DNA from: VRUE01 sp963718755
GTDB lineage: Bacteria; Actinomycetota; Thermoleophilia; Solirubrobacterales; 70-9
Direction: 5' to 3'
NCBI GenBank assembly: GCA_963718755.1
Contig: OY970376.1
Span: 2,356,001-2,420,000 of the forward strand
Length of the DNA: 64,000 nucleotides
The position numbers and the translations under genes are program-made. Below, in pieces: positions 26,902-35,806 of the stretch. Below the pieces are notes generated by a model, which did not search any database, was not told the origin of the DNA, and saw nothing but the letters and a program-made list of their open reading frames with translations. The first letter of the stretch is position 1. Each line of letters starts with the position of its first letter.

Positions 26902-28899
26902 ATGCCGGATTTCAAGCTCAACCCCGCCTACACGCCGACGGCCGATCAGCCGAAGGCGATCGCGGGGCTTACCGAGGGGCTCGCGGCCGGGGAACGCTTC
27001 CAGACCCTGCTCGGCGCGACCGGCACCGGCAAGACCTTCACCATGGCGGGGACGATCGCGGCGGTCCAGCGGCCCAGCCTGGTGATCGCCCACAACAAGA
27101 CGCTGGCCGCCCAGCTCTGCAACGAGTTCCGCGAGTTCTTCCCCGAGAACGTGGTCGAGTACTTCGTCTCCTACTACGACTACTACCAGCCCGAGGCATA
27201 CGTCCCCGCCCAGGACCTCTACATCGAGAAGGACTCCTCGATCAACGACGAGATCGACCGCCTTCGCCACGCCGCCACCGCAGCCCTCTTCGCCCGCCGC
27301 GACGTGATCATCGTCGCCTCGGTCTCCTGTATCTACGGCATCGGGTCGCCCCAGGTCTATAACGAAAAAATGCAGCTGTTCAAAGTCGGCGACCAGATCG
27401 ATCGCGACGAGGTGCTGCGCAAGCTGGTCAAAATGCAATACCAGCGCAACGACGCCGTGCTCGGCCGCGGTGCCTTCCGGGTGCGCGGCGAGGTGCTCGA
27501 GATCATGCCCTCCTACGCCGAGTCGGCCTACCGGATCAGCCTCTTCGGCGACGAGATCGAGGGGGTCCAGCACTTCGACCCCCTGACCGGCGAGATCCTC
27601 GACACGATCGACCATGTCTCGGTCTGGCCGGCGTCGCACTACGTGACCCGTGACGAGACCCTGGACCGCGCGGTCGAGGAGATCCGCCACGAACTGAACT
27701 CGCGCACGGCGGAGCTCGAGGACGAGGGCAAGCAGCTCGAGGCACACCGCTTGCGGCAGCGGACCGCCTATGACCTGGAGATGCTGAAAGAGCTCGGCTT
27801 CACCTCGGGGATCGAGAACTACTCGCGCATCCTGGACGGGCGCCCGCCGGGCAGCCCGCCGCACACCCTGATCGACTACTTCCCCGACGACTTCGTCGTC
27901 TTTGTCGACGAGTCCCACCAGACGATCCCGCAGATCGGCGGCATGTACGAGGGTGACCGCTCCCGCAAGTCGACGCTGATCGACTACGGCTTCCGCCTGC
28001 CCTCGGCGATCGACAACCGGCCACTCAAGTTCCAGGAGTTCCTCGACCGCGTCGATCAGCTGGTCATGGTCTCGGCAACCCCGGGGCCTTTCGAGCGGGC
28101 CGAAGCGACGCGCACTGTCGAGCAGATCGTTCGCCCGACCGGAATCATCGACCCCGAGATCGAGGTGCGCGAGACGAAGAATCAGATCGACGATCTGATG
28201 AACGAGATCAAGCTCCGCGCCGACGCCGGCGAGCGGGTGTTGGTCACGACGCTGACCAAGAAGATGGCCGAGGACCTGACCAACTACCTGCTCGAGTACG
28301 GGATCAAGGTTCGCTACCTGCATTCGGAGATCGACACCCTCGAACGGATCCAGATCATCCGCGAGCTGCGCCTTGGCGAGTACGACGTTCTGGTCGGGGT
28401 CAACCTGCTGCGCGAGGGCCTCGACCTGCCCGAGGTCTCGCTGGTGGCGATCCTCGACGCCGACAAGGAGGGTTTCCTGCGCGGTGAGACCAGCCTCGTG
28501 CAGACGATCGGCCGCGCCGCCCGCAACGTCAACGGGCGGGTGCTGATGTACGCCGACAAGGAGACTGACGCGATGCGTGCGGCGATGAGCGAGACCGTTC
28601 GTCGCCGGGCAATCCAGCTCGCTTACAACAAGGAGCACGGGATCACGCCCGAGACCGTGCGCAAGGGCATCTCCGAGATGGCCGAGTTCCTGGCGATGGA
28701 GGACCGGACGCCGAAACGCCGCCGGCGCAAAGCGGGCGGCGACTTCGCCACGCCGGAGGAGCTGGAGCGCACGATCGTCTCGCTGGAGGAGGAGATGCTG
28801 GCCGCCGCTGACGACCTCCGCTTCGAGGAGGCCGGCCGTATCCGCGACGAGCTAAAGGAGCTCCGCCGCGACTTGGACGGCCTGACTGCGGGCGCCTGA
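26902..28899 (+). CDS. uvrB: Excinuclease ABC subunit B
   Basis: UvrB is the damage-verifying helicase-like subunit of nucleotide excision repair. At 665 residues it is full length. Walker A is GATGTGKT (residues 38-45); the beta-hairpin region is YYDYYQPEAYVP; VFVDESHQT holds Walker B; SATPGPFE and the helicase motifs QTIGRAARNVNGRV follow. A C-terminal UVR motif (LEEEMLAAADDLRFEEAGRIRDE) binds UvrC. The gene stands alone with its own promoter and ends convergently with the SnoaL-like gene. Confidence 0.97.
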   Translation: MPDFKLNPAYTPTADQPKAIAGLTEGLAAGERFQTLLGATGTGKTFTMAGTIAAVQRPSLVIAHNKTLAAQLCNEFREFFPENVVEYFVSYYDYYQPEAYVPAQDLYIEKDSSINDEIDRLRHAATAALFARRDVIIVASVSCIYGIGSPQVYNEKMQLFKVGDQIDRDEVLRKLVKMQYQRNDAVLGRGAFRVRGEVLEIMPSYAESAYRISLFGDEIEGVQHFDPLTGEILDTIDHVSVWPASHYVTRDETLDRAVEEIRHELNSRTAELEDEGKQLEAHRLRQRTAYDLEMLKELGFTSGIENYSRILDGRPPGSPPHTLIDYFPDDFVVFVDESHQTIPQIGGMYEGDRSRKSTLIDYGFRLPSAIDNRPLKFQEFLDRVDQLVMVSATPGPFERAEATRTVEQIVRPTGIIDPEIEVRETKNQIDDLMNEIKLRADAGERVLVTTLTKKMAEDLTNYLLEYGIKVRYLHSEIDTLERIQIIRELRLGEYDVLVGVNLLREGLDLPEVSLVAILDADKEGFLRGETSLVQTIGRAARNVNGRVLMYADKETDAMRAAMSETVRRRAIQLAYNKEHGITPETVRKGISEMAEFLAMEDRTPKRRRRKAGGDFATPEELERTIVSLEEEMLAAADDLRFEEAGRIRDELKELRRDLDGLTAGA

Positions 28900-29017
28900 C
28901 CGGCGCCCTGGCCGGCGCATATCGGCGTCCTCCCTCGGTCATGTGCGGAGCACACTCCCTCGGTCGTCCTTGATCTGCTTGGCCAGGTCACCGCTCAGGC
29001 GCCCAGGGCTATGTCGC
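28900..29017. other. Convergent intergenic region with a short direct repeat
   Basis: This 118-base gap between uvrB and the convergent SnoaL-like gene holds two copies of CTCCCTCGGTC (28932-28942 and 28957-28967). No gene, T tract or clear terminator hairpin is visible. Confidence 0.4.
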
Positions 29018-29395
29018 TCAGGCGAGCACCTTCGCTGCCTTGGCGCTGTCGGCGTAGAACTCTCCGCGCACGATCTGGCCGTTCTCGAACTTCATCAGGT
29101 GAGCGAACGGCGCCTCGAAGCTGCCCGCGTCGTTGCCCGCGCGTTGCGTGCCCTTCACGACCACCCAGTCGCCGGCGTCTATGAACTCCTCTGGCTCGAC
29201 GCTGAAAGACGACCAGTAGTTGGGAATCTGGGTGAAGTTGGAGAGGATCGCGTCACGGCCTTGCGTTTCGCCCCCGAGTGGTAGCTCGTCCGAGGTGAGC
29301 CAGGTCCCGTTCTCGCTCAGCATTTCGCTCAGCGTCTCCATGTCGCCGCGGCCGAAGGCCTCATAGGCGGACCGGGCGGTGTCGACGTTCGACAT
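29018..29395 (-). CDS. SnoaL-like / NTF2-fold protein
   Basis: 125 residues of the NTF2 superfamily (SnoaL, ketosteroid isomerase-related): ARSAYEAFGRGDMETLSEMLSENGTW, then DAILSNFTQIP and FAHLMKFENGQIVRGEFYAD. Such proteins bind or isomerise small hydrophobic molecules; no substrate can be assigned. A strong AAGGAGG four bases before the ATG fixes the start at 29395 and contrasts with the many leaderless genes here. Confidence 0.87.
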   Translation of the reverse strand: MSNVDTARSAYEAFGRGDMETLSEMLSENGTWLTSDELPLGGETQGRDAILSNFTQIPNYWSSFSVEPEEFIDAGDWVVVKGTQRAGNDAGSFEAPFAHLMKFENGQIVRGEFYADSAKAAKVLA

Positions 29396-29478
29396 GTTTC
29401 CTCCTTCGGTGGAAATTCCCCGCCCAAGAAGACCGTACGCCGATAGGCGTTGATCCGCATCCGGGGATCGCCGCAAAT

Positions 29479-29484
29479 TAACCT
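29479..29484 (+). promoter_or_regulatory. -10 element of the thioredoxin-TPR gene (TAACCT)
   Basis: TAACCT ends 7 bases before ATG 29492. The region between the divergent starts is 96 bases. Confidence 0.5.
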
Positions 29485-29491
29485 TCGGGGC

Positions 29492-30229
29492 ATGGCAATT
29501 GACGTAACCGAGGCGACCTTTGGGCAGGATGTGATCGAGCGCTCGCGGCAAGTCCCGGTCGTGGTGGATTTCTGGGCGGAGTGGTGTGGGCCCTGCCGGA
29601 CGCTGACGCCGGCACTCGAGGCGGCCGAGAAAGCAAGGGACGGCAAGGTTGTGCTGGCCAAGGTCGACGTCGACTCCAATCAGGGGCTTGCGGCCCGCTA
29701 CGGCGTACAGGGAATACCGGCGGTGAAGGCGTTCCGCGACGGGAAGGTCGCGAGCGAGTTCGTCGGGGCGGTGCCGAAGGTCAAAGTCGAGGAGCTGTTC
29801 GACTCGCTTACTCCATCACGGGCCGACGGGCTGTTTGCCAAGGGTGATGAGCTCTCGCTGCGCGAGGCGGCCGAACTCGAGCCGCGCCGCGCCGACATCG
29901 CGGCGGCCCTCGCCAGAGCGCGGCTGGAGCGCGGCGCAGAAGGCGAGGCGCTGGAAGCAGTTGAAGGGCACGAGGGCCACTTCGGGGCGGAAGGGATCAA
30001 GGCCAGGATCGGCCTGGCGAGGAAGGGTGTCGGCACGGAGGCCTTTGCCGCTCTCGACCGCGGTGATCGCGAGGCCGCGCTCGACGCCCTGCTGGGTGAG
30101 ATCGGGAAGGCCGACGGGGAGGACCGCGAGGAGCTGCGGCGCGCCATCGTTGGCATCCTCAGCGAAGTCGAGCCTGCCGATCCGCTGGCGCGCGAGTACC
30201 GCAAGCGCCTCGCCGCGACTCTTTATTGA
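29492..30229 (+). CDS. Thioredoxin-TPR protein (CnoX/YbbN-like)
   Basis: 245 residues. The N-terminal thioredoxin domain has an intact active site WCGPC (Trp31 to Cys35) and cis-Pro in GIPAVKAF. The second half (from about residue 110) is helical, with alternating Ala/Leu/Glu helices that match the tetratricopeptide-like part of YbbN/CnoX, a protein that protects GroEL substrates under oxidation. The upstream frame could extend to 29450, but the -10 hexamer and the domain start support ATG 29492. Confidence 0.9.
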   Translation: MAIDVTEATFGQDVIERSRQVPVVVDFWAEWCGPCRTLTPALEAAEKARDGKVVLAKVDVDSNQGLAARYGVQGIPAVKAFRDGKVASEFVGAVPKVKVEELFDSLTPSRADGLFAKGDELSLREAAELEPRRADIAAALARARLERGAEGEALEAVEGHEGHFGAEGIKARIGLARKGVGTEAFAALDRGDREAALDALLGEIGKADGEDREELRRAIVGILSEVEPADPLAREYRKRLAATLY

Positions 30230-30242
30230 GGCGTTGCAGAAA

Positions 30243-30280
30243 GGTTCCAATGTGCGCGCCATGCGCGCGTTCTGGACCCC
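30243..30280 (+). terminator. Hairpin after the thioredoxin gene, possible terminator
   Basis: GCGCGC-CAT-GCGCGC (30254-30268) is flanked by further pairing of GGTTCCA with TGGACC, giving a long imperfect hairpin 14 bases after the stop. There is no T tract. Confidence 0.35.
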
Positions 30281-30286
30281 TACGGT
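30281..30286 (+). promoter_or_regulatory. -10 element (TACGGT) of the small membrane gene pair
   Basis: TACGGT ends 6 bases before ATG 30293, the leaderless spacing. Confidence 0.4.
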
Positions 30287-30292
30287 CGGTGC

Positions 30293-30505
30293 ATGTTTTC
30301 GTCTGCGGCGCTTCCGAACCTTGCCGAGCCCGGCGTCATCGCGATTGGGGCGGCGCTCGGCGCCGTGGTCGGTGGAACGGTCGCCCGGGCGCTCCGTTAC
30401 ACTTCAGACAATCGTATGCACTGGGCTGTGGAAGGCAGCTACTGCGGAGGTGGGGTTGCGCTGGTCGTTTACCTCGTCGTCAATCTCTTTGGGGTGGTCT
30501 CATGA
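30293..30505 (+). CDS. Small membrane protein, 70 residues
   Basis: Two hydrophobic helices (VIAIGAALGAVVGGTVARAL and GGVALVVYLVVNLFGVV) separated by a polar loop RYTSDNRMHWAVEGSYC. No family is recognised. The stop overlaps the next start by ATGA, so the two small membrane proteins are probably made together just upstream of the division cluster. Confidence 0.6.
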   Translation: MFSSAALPNLAEPGVIAIGAALGAVVGGTVARALRYTSDNRMHWAVEGSYCGGGVALVVYLVVNLFGVVS

Positions 30506-30723
30506 TCATCATTCGGTTGATTCCTTTTTTCTTGACGTTGGTTGCTGCGGGGGCGGTGCTCCTGTTTTCCGAGATGCACTCGTGGAGTAGCGCAGCGACC
30601 ACCTGGGCGCTAACGGCGGTTCTCGGCGGCTCGACGGTCATCGATCTCACCTTGTCGCGTTGGTGGGAGCGTTCGTCGCGGTGCCGTGACAAGCGTCGAA
30701 GAGCTGCACATCCTGTGAGGTAG
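30502..30723 (+). CDS. Small membrane protein, 73 residues
   Basis: Begins MIIIRLIPFFLTLVAAGAVLLF, has a second helix (WALTAVLGGSTVIDLTL) and a basic C-terminus (RWWERSSRCRDKRRR), which by the positive-inside rule would stay in the cytoplasm. Not recognised. ATG 30502 overlaps the preceding stop; murD follows 44 bases later. Confidence 0.6.
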   Translation: MIIIRLIPFFLTLVAAGAVLLFSEMHSWSSAATTWALTAVLGGSTVIDLTLSRWWERSSRCRDKRRRAAHPVR

Positions 30724-30767
30724 TACCTGCTCACAGGGCTGACCGGCGGGGTCGCGAACATACGTGC

Positions 30768-32132
30768 ATGAGCGCCCCGCCGCCCCGCAAGCCCCGTCCG
30801 CCGCTGCCTCCCGGGCCGTTCCTCGTCGTTGGCTTGGCCCGCTCGGGGATCGCTGCCGCGCGGATGCTCGCCGCGCGGGGGGAAGCCGTACGGGGGGTTG
30901 ATGCCGGGCACCCCGACGGTGCGGCAGGGCTTGGCGCCGATGGCGTCGAAGTTGTCCTGGATACGGATGGACTGGCGCAGCTGAATGGAATACGGACCAT
31001 CGTCAAGAGCCCGGGCGTGCCCCACGAGGCGCCGGTGATCGCTGCCGCGCTGGAGCGGGGCGTCGACGTGATCGGCGAGCTCGAGCTCGCCTGGCGGGCG
31101 GTTCCCAATCGCACCCTTGCCGTCACCGGCACCAACGGCAAGACCACCACCGTCGAGCTGCTCGGCCATGTCTACCGCACGGCCGGCGAGCCGGTCGCCG
31201 TCGCCGGCAACGTCGGCACCCCGCTCTCCGCGCTTGCCGGCACGATCGACGCCGGCGCAACCGTCGTCTGCGAGGCCTCCAGCTTCCAGCTCGAGGACAC
31301 CACGGAGTTTGCCCCGGAGTGCGCGGTCTTCCTCAACCTCGCGCCCGACCATCTCGATCGTCACGCCGACCTCGATTCGTATCTGGCGGCGAAGCTGCGC
31401 ATCTTCGCCAACCAGGGCAATGACGACATCGCGATCTACAACGGCGACGATCCGGCCCTTGCCGGCACCGACCTCGGCGGCTGCGCCCGCCGCATCGCCT
31501 TCTGTCGTGGCGGCGGTCCGGAGTGCGAGGTGGTGCTGGCCGAAGGGACGATCTTCTACGGCGACGAGCCGCTGCTCGCGACCGAGGAGCTCGGGCTCTT
31601 CGGCGAGCACAACGTCGCCAACGCGCTCGCCGCCGCGAGCGCGGCGCTGGCGATGGGGCTCGACCGCGATGCTGTGCGCGAGGGCCTGCGCAGCTTCGCC
31701 GGGGTCCCGCACCGGCTCGAGCTGGTCGCCGAGATCGAGGGCGTCCGCTACGTCAACGATTCGAAGGCGACCAACGTCGCCTCGGCCGTCGTCGGCATCA
31801 GTGCTTTCGAGGGGGGCGTCCACGCGATCCTAGGTGGCAGCGAGAAGGGCGAGGACTTCGCGCCGCTGCTCGACCCCGCGGTCGAGCACTGCACCGCCTG
31901 TTACCTGATCGGCGCCACCGCCGACCGGCTCGCGACCACGCTCGCCCCGGTCCTCGCCGAAGGCGTCGAGCTGCACCGCTGTGAGGACCTCGAGGAGGCC
32001 GTGCAGCGCGCCGCCGCCGCCACGTCGGGGGAGGTCGTGCTGCTCTCGCCCGCCTGCGCCAGCTTCGACGCCTTCGAAAACTTCGAACGGCGCGGCGATC
32101 GCTTTCGCGAGATCGTCGGAGAGCTGACATGA
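30768..32132 (+). CDS. murD: UDP-N-acetylmuramoylalanine-D-glutamate ligase
   Basis: Adds D-Glu to UDP-MurNAc-L-Ala in peptidoglycan precursor synthesis. The 454 residues contain the ATP loop AVTGTNGKTTTVELL, the EASSFQLEDT segment with catalytic residues, AVFLNLAPDHLDRH, and the C-terminal domain with VNDSKATNVAS and LLSPACASFDAF. First gene of the division and wall cluster; mraY and murE/F are not in the window, so the cluster is split. The stop overlaps ftsW as ATGA. Confidence 0.95.
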   Translation: MSAPPPRKPRPPLPPGPFLVVGLARSGIAAARMLAARGEAVRGVDAGHPDGAAGLGADGVEVVLDTDGLAQLNGIRTIVKSPGVPHEAPVIAAALERGVDVIGELELAWRAVPNRTLAVTGTNGKTTTVELLGHVYRTAGEPVAVAGNVGTPLSALAGTIDAGATVVCEASSFQLEDTTEFAPECAVFLNLAPDHLDRHADLDSYLAAKLRIFANQGNDDIAIYNGDDPALAGTDLGGCARRIAFCRGGGPECEVVLAEGTIFYGDEPLLATEELGLFGEHNVANALAAASAALAMGLDRDAVREGLRSFAGVPHRLELVAEIEGVRYVNDSKATNVASAVVGISAFEGGVHAILGGSEKGEDFAPLLDPAVEHCTACYLIGATADRLATTLAPVLAEGVELHRCEDLEEAVQRAAAATSGEVVLLSPACASFDAFENFERRGDRFREIVGELT

Positions 32133-33490
32133 GCTCGCGGGCGCTCACCCTTCCCTGGTTGGGGTCGATGGGCAAGAAGAGCAAGAAAGGCAAGACGAAG
32201 AAGCGGCGCGTTGCCAGCCTGCCGGCCGAGTACAACCTGCTGCTAACCGCGACCCTCTGCCTGCTCGCCTTCGGAGCGGTGATGGTCTTCTCGGCCAGCT
32301 CGACCACGCGCGTGCTCAGCGACGGCGGCCTCTCCGACAGTGCCTTCTACCTGAAGCGGACCCTGCTCTTCGGCGCGGTCGGGCTGCTGGTCATGCACCT
32401 GACCGCGCGCCACGGCCTGCAGCTGTTCCGCCGACTCACCCCGGTCATCCTCGGCGTCTCCTTCTTCCTGCTGCTCGTCGTGCTCGTCGCCGGCACCACC
32501 GTCAACGGCTCCAGCCGCTGGATCGGCTCCGGCTTCCTGCAGATCCAGCCCTCAGAGCTGGCCAAGGTGGCCTTGATTCTCTACGCCGCTGACCTGCTGG
32601 CGCGCAAGCCGAAACGGGCCCGCTCGCTCGAGGGACTGATGCCGTTCCTGCTCGTCGTCGGCGCCGCCGCCCTGCTGATCGTCGCCGAGCCCGACCTGGG
32701 CACGACGATGGTGATCACCTTCGCCGTCGCCGCTACCCTGATAGCAGCCGGCGTGCGCGTGCGTGACCTCGCCTTGATCGGCGTCGTGCTCGCCACCTTC
32801 GCTCTGCTGATGACGGTGATCGAGCCCTACCGGATGGCTCGCCTGACCGGCTTCCTCAACCCCGGCGCCGACGCCGGCGGCGCCGGCTTCCAGGCGGCGC
32901 AGGCCAAGATCGCGCTCGGCTCGGGTGGGCTCTTCGGGGTCGGGATCGGCAACGGCGTGCAGAAGGCCTTCTACCTGCCCGAGGCGCACACCGACATGAT
33001 TTCGGCGGTGATCGGCGAGGAGTTGGGCCTGGTCGGAATCCTCGGCGTCGTCGGGCTCTTCTCCCTTTTCGGCTACGCCGGCCTGCAGGTGGCGAAGAAA
33101 GCCAAGGACAACTACGGCAAGCTGCTCGTCGCGGGCCTCACCTCGCTTGTCCTCGTGCAGGCGACGATCAACCTCTTTGCCGTGATGGGACTGGCGCCGC
33201 TGACCGGGGTGCCGCTGCCATTCGTCTCCTACGGAAACAGCAGCCTGATGACGACCCTCTTCGCCGTGGGCCTGATCCTCAACGTCGCTCGCGGGGGGAC
33301 CGCCCGCGCTGGCAAACTGCGGGTCGTCGAAGGTGGCCGTAAGCCCACGCGCGCAAAAACCCGATCGAGCAGTGTCGCTGGAAGGAGCCGATCGAGCAGT
33401 GCCAGAAGCCGTAAAAGTAGTGGTGGCAGCCGGGGGAACGGCCGGTCACGTCGTACCGGCCATGGCGGTCGCCGACGAGCTTCGGGCTAG
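32129..33490 (+). CDS. ftsW: Peptidoglycan polymerase / division protein FtsW
   Basis: SEDS-family glycosyltransferase of the divisome with about ten helices. Family motifs are FYLKRTLLFG, SSRWIGSGFLQIQPSELAK, AEPDLGTTMV and the late GLAPLTGVPLPFVSYGNSSL. A basic N-terminal stretch (KKSKKGKTKKRR) precedes helix 1. The C-terminus carries an Arg/Ser/Lys-rich tail of about 65 residues (SSSVAGRSRSSSARSRKSS), part of which is encoded by DNA that also encodes the start of murG. 453 residues. Confidence 0.95.
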   Translation: MSSRALTLPWLGSMGKKSKKGKTKKRRVASLPAEYNLLLTATLCLLAFGAVMVFSASSTTRVLSDGGLSDSAFYLKRTLLFGAVGLLVMHLTARHGLQLFRRLTPVILGVSFFLLLVVLVAGTTVNGSSRWIGSGFLQIQPSELAKVALILYAADLLARKPKRARSLEGLMPFLLVVGAAALLIVAEPDLGTTMVITFAVAATLIAAGVRVRDLALIGVVLATFALLMTVIEPYRMARLTGFLNPGADAGGAGFQAAQAKIALGSGGLFGVGIGNGVQKAFYLPEAHTDMISAVIGEELGLVGILGVVGLFSLFGYAGLQVAKKAKDNYGKLLVAGLTSLVLVQATINLFAVMGLAPLTGVPLPFVSYGNSSLMTTLFAVGLILNVARGGTARAGKLRVVEGGRKPTRAKTRSSSVAGRSRSSSARSRKSSGGSRGNGRSRRTGHGGRRRASG

Positions 33491-34490
33491 CGGCGCCACG
33501 GTCTCCTTCCTCGGCACGCGCGAGCGGATCGAGGCTGACCTGGTGCCCTCTGCCGGCTACGAGATCGACTTCCTCGAGGTGCGCGGCATCGACCGCGGCA
33601 ACCGCTTGCGCGCGGCGCTGGCCGGGGTCGAGGCGATCGGCGCAGTCGGTACCGCGCTGCGTGTTTTCCGCCGCCGTCGCCCCGACGTGGTGATGGGCGG
33701 CGGCGGTTTCGTCGCTGGGCCCGCCGGCCTCGCCGCGGTGTTGAGGCGAACGCCGCTGGTCCTGACCGAGGCCGACAGTCACATGGGCCTTGCCAATCGC
33801 CTGCTTGCCGCACGGGCACGGCGGGTCTGTCTCGCCTTTCCGATTCCCGGCCGGGAGGGAAAGCGCTACACGGTTACCGGCCGCCCGGTGCCGGCGGCAG
33901 TGCTGGCGGGGGACCGGGCCGCCGCGCGGGCGCGGTTCGGGATCGATCCGGACGCTCGCTGCCTGCTGGTGATGGGCGGCAGCCAGGGGGCGCGCTCGAT
34001 CAACGAGTGCGCGATCGCGGCCTTCGCCGAGCGGGCCGGCCGCGACTTCGATGTCCTCCACATCGCCGGCCGGCGGGATTTCCCTGCGCTGGAGCAGCGC
34101 CTCGCCGCCGCCCCGCACAGCCAGCGCTACACCCTGCTCGCCTACGAGCCCGACCTCGGCGACTCCCTCGCGGCTTGCGATCTCGTGCTCGGCCGCTCGG
34201 GTGGCTCGATCTTCGAGCTGACGGCGACCGGGCGCCCGGCGGTCCTGGTTCCCTACCCGCACGCTGCCGGCGGCCATCAGGAGGGCAACGCCGCCTGGAT
34301 GGCCGAGGCCGGCGCCGCGACGGTGATCAGCGACGACGAGCTCGACCCGGAGGGCCTTGCTGCCACGGTCGGCGGCTTGCTCGGCGACGAGGCGCGGCTC
34401 ACCGCGATGGCTGCAGCATCGGCGGCGTTGGCCAAGCCCGATGCGGCGCGCCGGATCGCCGACGAGGTCCTCTCGGCGGTGGGTCAATGA
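33399..34490 (+). CDS. murG: UDP-GlcNAc:lipid I N-acetylglucosaminyltransferase
   Basis: Makes lipid II at the inner face of the membrane. It shows the N-terminal VVVAAGGTAGHVVPAMAVAD loop, FLGTRERIE, VVMGGGGFVAGPAGLAA, VMGGSQGARSIN and LGRSGGSIFELTATGRPAVLVPYP with donor-binding residues. The start is inside ftsW: GTG 33399 has GGAG 11 bases upstream and gives the usual N-terminus, which leaves a 92-base overlap in another frame. An in-frame ATG at 33333 would lengthen it by 22 unusual residues. 363 residues. Confidence 0.92.
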   Translation: MPEAVKVVVAAGGTAGHVVPAMAVADELRASGATVSFLGTRERIEADLVPSAGYEIDFLEVRGIDRGNRLRAALAGVEAIGAVGTALRVFRRRRPDVVMGGGGFVAGPAGLAAVLRRTPLVLTEADSHMGLANRLLAARARRVCLAFPIPGREGKRYTVTGRPVPAAVLAGDRAAARARFGIDPDARCLLVMGGSQGARSINECAIAAFAERAGRDFDVLHIAGRRDFPALEQRLAAAPHSQRYTLLAYEPDLGDSLAACDLVLGRSGGSIFELTATGRPAVLVPYPHAAGGHQEGNAAWMAEAGAATVISDDELDPEGLAATVGGLLGDEARLTAMAAASAALAKPDAARRIADEVLSAVGQ

Positions 34491-35806
34491 GCGGTTGGGG
34501 GGAACGCCGGCTTCACTTCATCGGCATCGGTGGTGCCGGGATGAGCGGGCTGGCGCTGGTCTGCAAGGAGCTGGGGGCGGCTGTGACCGGCAGCGACCGA
34601 GCGGACTCCTCCTATATGGGGCGGCTGCGTGCGGCCGGCCTCGAGCCCGCCGTGGGTCACGACGCCGCCAACCTGCCCGAGGGCGCTGAGGTAATCGTCT
34701 CGACCGCGATCGATGAGGCCAACCCCGAGCTGTTGTTGGCGCGAGAGAGAGGTCTCCCGGTGCGCCACCGCGGTGAGCTGCTCGCCGAGCTCTGCGCCGG
34801 GAAGCGCCTGATCGCGGTCGCCGGGACGCACGGCAAGACGACTACGACCGCGATGCTTGCCTGGGCACTGCGGCAGATCGGCGCCGACCCCGCTTTCTTC
34901 ATCGGCGGCGAGGTTCCGGGGCTGGGCCTGGGCGGAGCTGCGGCCAACGCCGGCTGGGGCGCGGGGGAGTGGGTCGTCGCCGAGGCAGACGAGAGCGACG
35001 CCAGCTTTCTCGAGCTGAAGCCCGATGTCGCCGTGATCACCAACGTCGAGATGGACCACCACTCGCGCTGGGGGTCGCTAGCCGAGTTGCGGGACGCGTT
35101 CGCCCAGTTCGCAGCCGGGGCGCAAGCTGCCGTGCTGCCGGAGGACGAGCGTCACATCGACCACCTCATGGGTGGCAAAGGTGACGTTCGTGGCTTCGGC
35201 ATGACCGCGCCCGGTCCCTTCGAGCTTTCGCTTGCTGTGCCTGGGGCGCACAACGCGCTCAACGCTCGTGCGGCGCTGGCCGCTGCCGAGCTGGCGCGCT
35301 TCGACGTCGACGCCGCCGCGGCGGCGCTCGCCGACTTTCCCGGCGTTCACCGCCGCCTCGAGTTGAAGGGCGAGCGCAACGGGGCACGCATCTACGACGA
35401 CTACGCCCATCACCCGACCGAGGTGCGGGCAGCGCTCACGGCGTTGCGCGAGCTCCAGCCCTCGCGGCTGATGGTTGCCTTCCAGCCGCACCTCTACTCG
35501 CGCACCAAGGCGTTCGCCGAGCAGTTCGGGGCTGCGCTCGCGCTGGCCGACGAAGTCGTCGTGCTTGACGTCTATCCAGCCCGTGAGGAGCCCGTCGGCG
35601 ATCTGGCCGGCATCAGCGGTCTCGACGTCGCCCGTGCCGCGGCCGACAGGATGGGCGGCAAGCCCGTTCTCTGGACGCCGACCCTGGCTCAGGCCGAGGC
35701 GGCGCTCGGACCCCGACTCGAGTCGGGGTCCGTCCTGGTGACCGTCGGCGCCGGCGACGTGTTCCGGGTCGGCGAGGCGCTGCTTGCGAACGGAGCTGCC
35801 GGGTGA
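34487..35806 (+). CDS. murC: UDP-N-acetylmuramate-L-alanine ligase
   Basis: Adds L-Ala to UDP-MurNAc. It has the N-terminal nucleotide fold LHFIGIGGAGMSGLALV, ATP loop AVAGTHGKTTTTAML, EADESDASFLELKPDVAVITNVEMDH and C-terminal DDYAHHPTEVRAALTALR and VAFQPHLYSRT. 439 residues. The ATG overlaps the murG stop; an upstream open frame to 34007 is only a murG shadow. The TGA overlaps the murB start. Confidence 0.96.
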   Translation: MSGWGERRLHFIGIGGAGMSGLALVCKELGAAVTGSDRADSSYMGRLRAAGLEPAVGHDAANLPEGAEVIVSTAIDEANPELLLARERGLPVRHRGELLAELCAGKRLIAVAGTHGKTTTTAMLAWALRQIGADPAFFIGGEVPGLGLGGAAANAGWGAGEWVVAEADESDASFLELKPDVAVITNVEMDHHSRWGSLAELRDAFAQFAAGAQAAVLPEDERHIDHLMGGKGDVRGFGMTAPGPFELSLAVPGAHNALNARAALAAAELARFDVDAAAAALADFPGVHRRLELKGERNGARIYDDYAHHPTEVRAALTALRELQPSRLMVAFQPHLYSRTKAFAEQFGAALALADEVVVLDVYPAREEPVGDLAGISGLDVARAAADRMGGKPVLWTPTLAQAEAALGPRLESGSVLVTVGAGDVFRVGEALLANGAAG

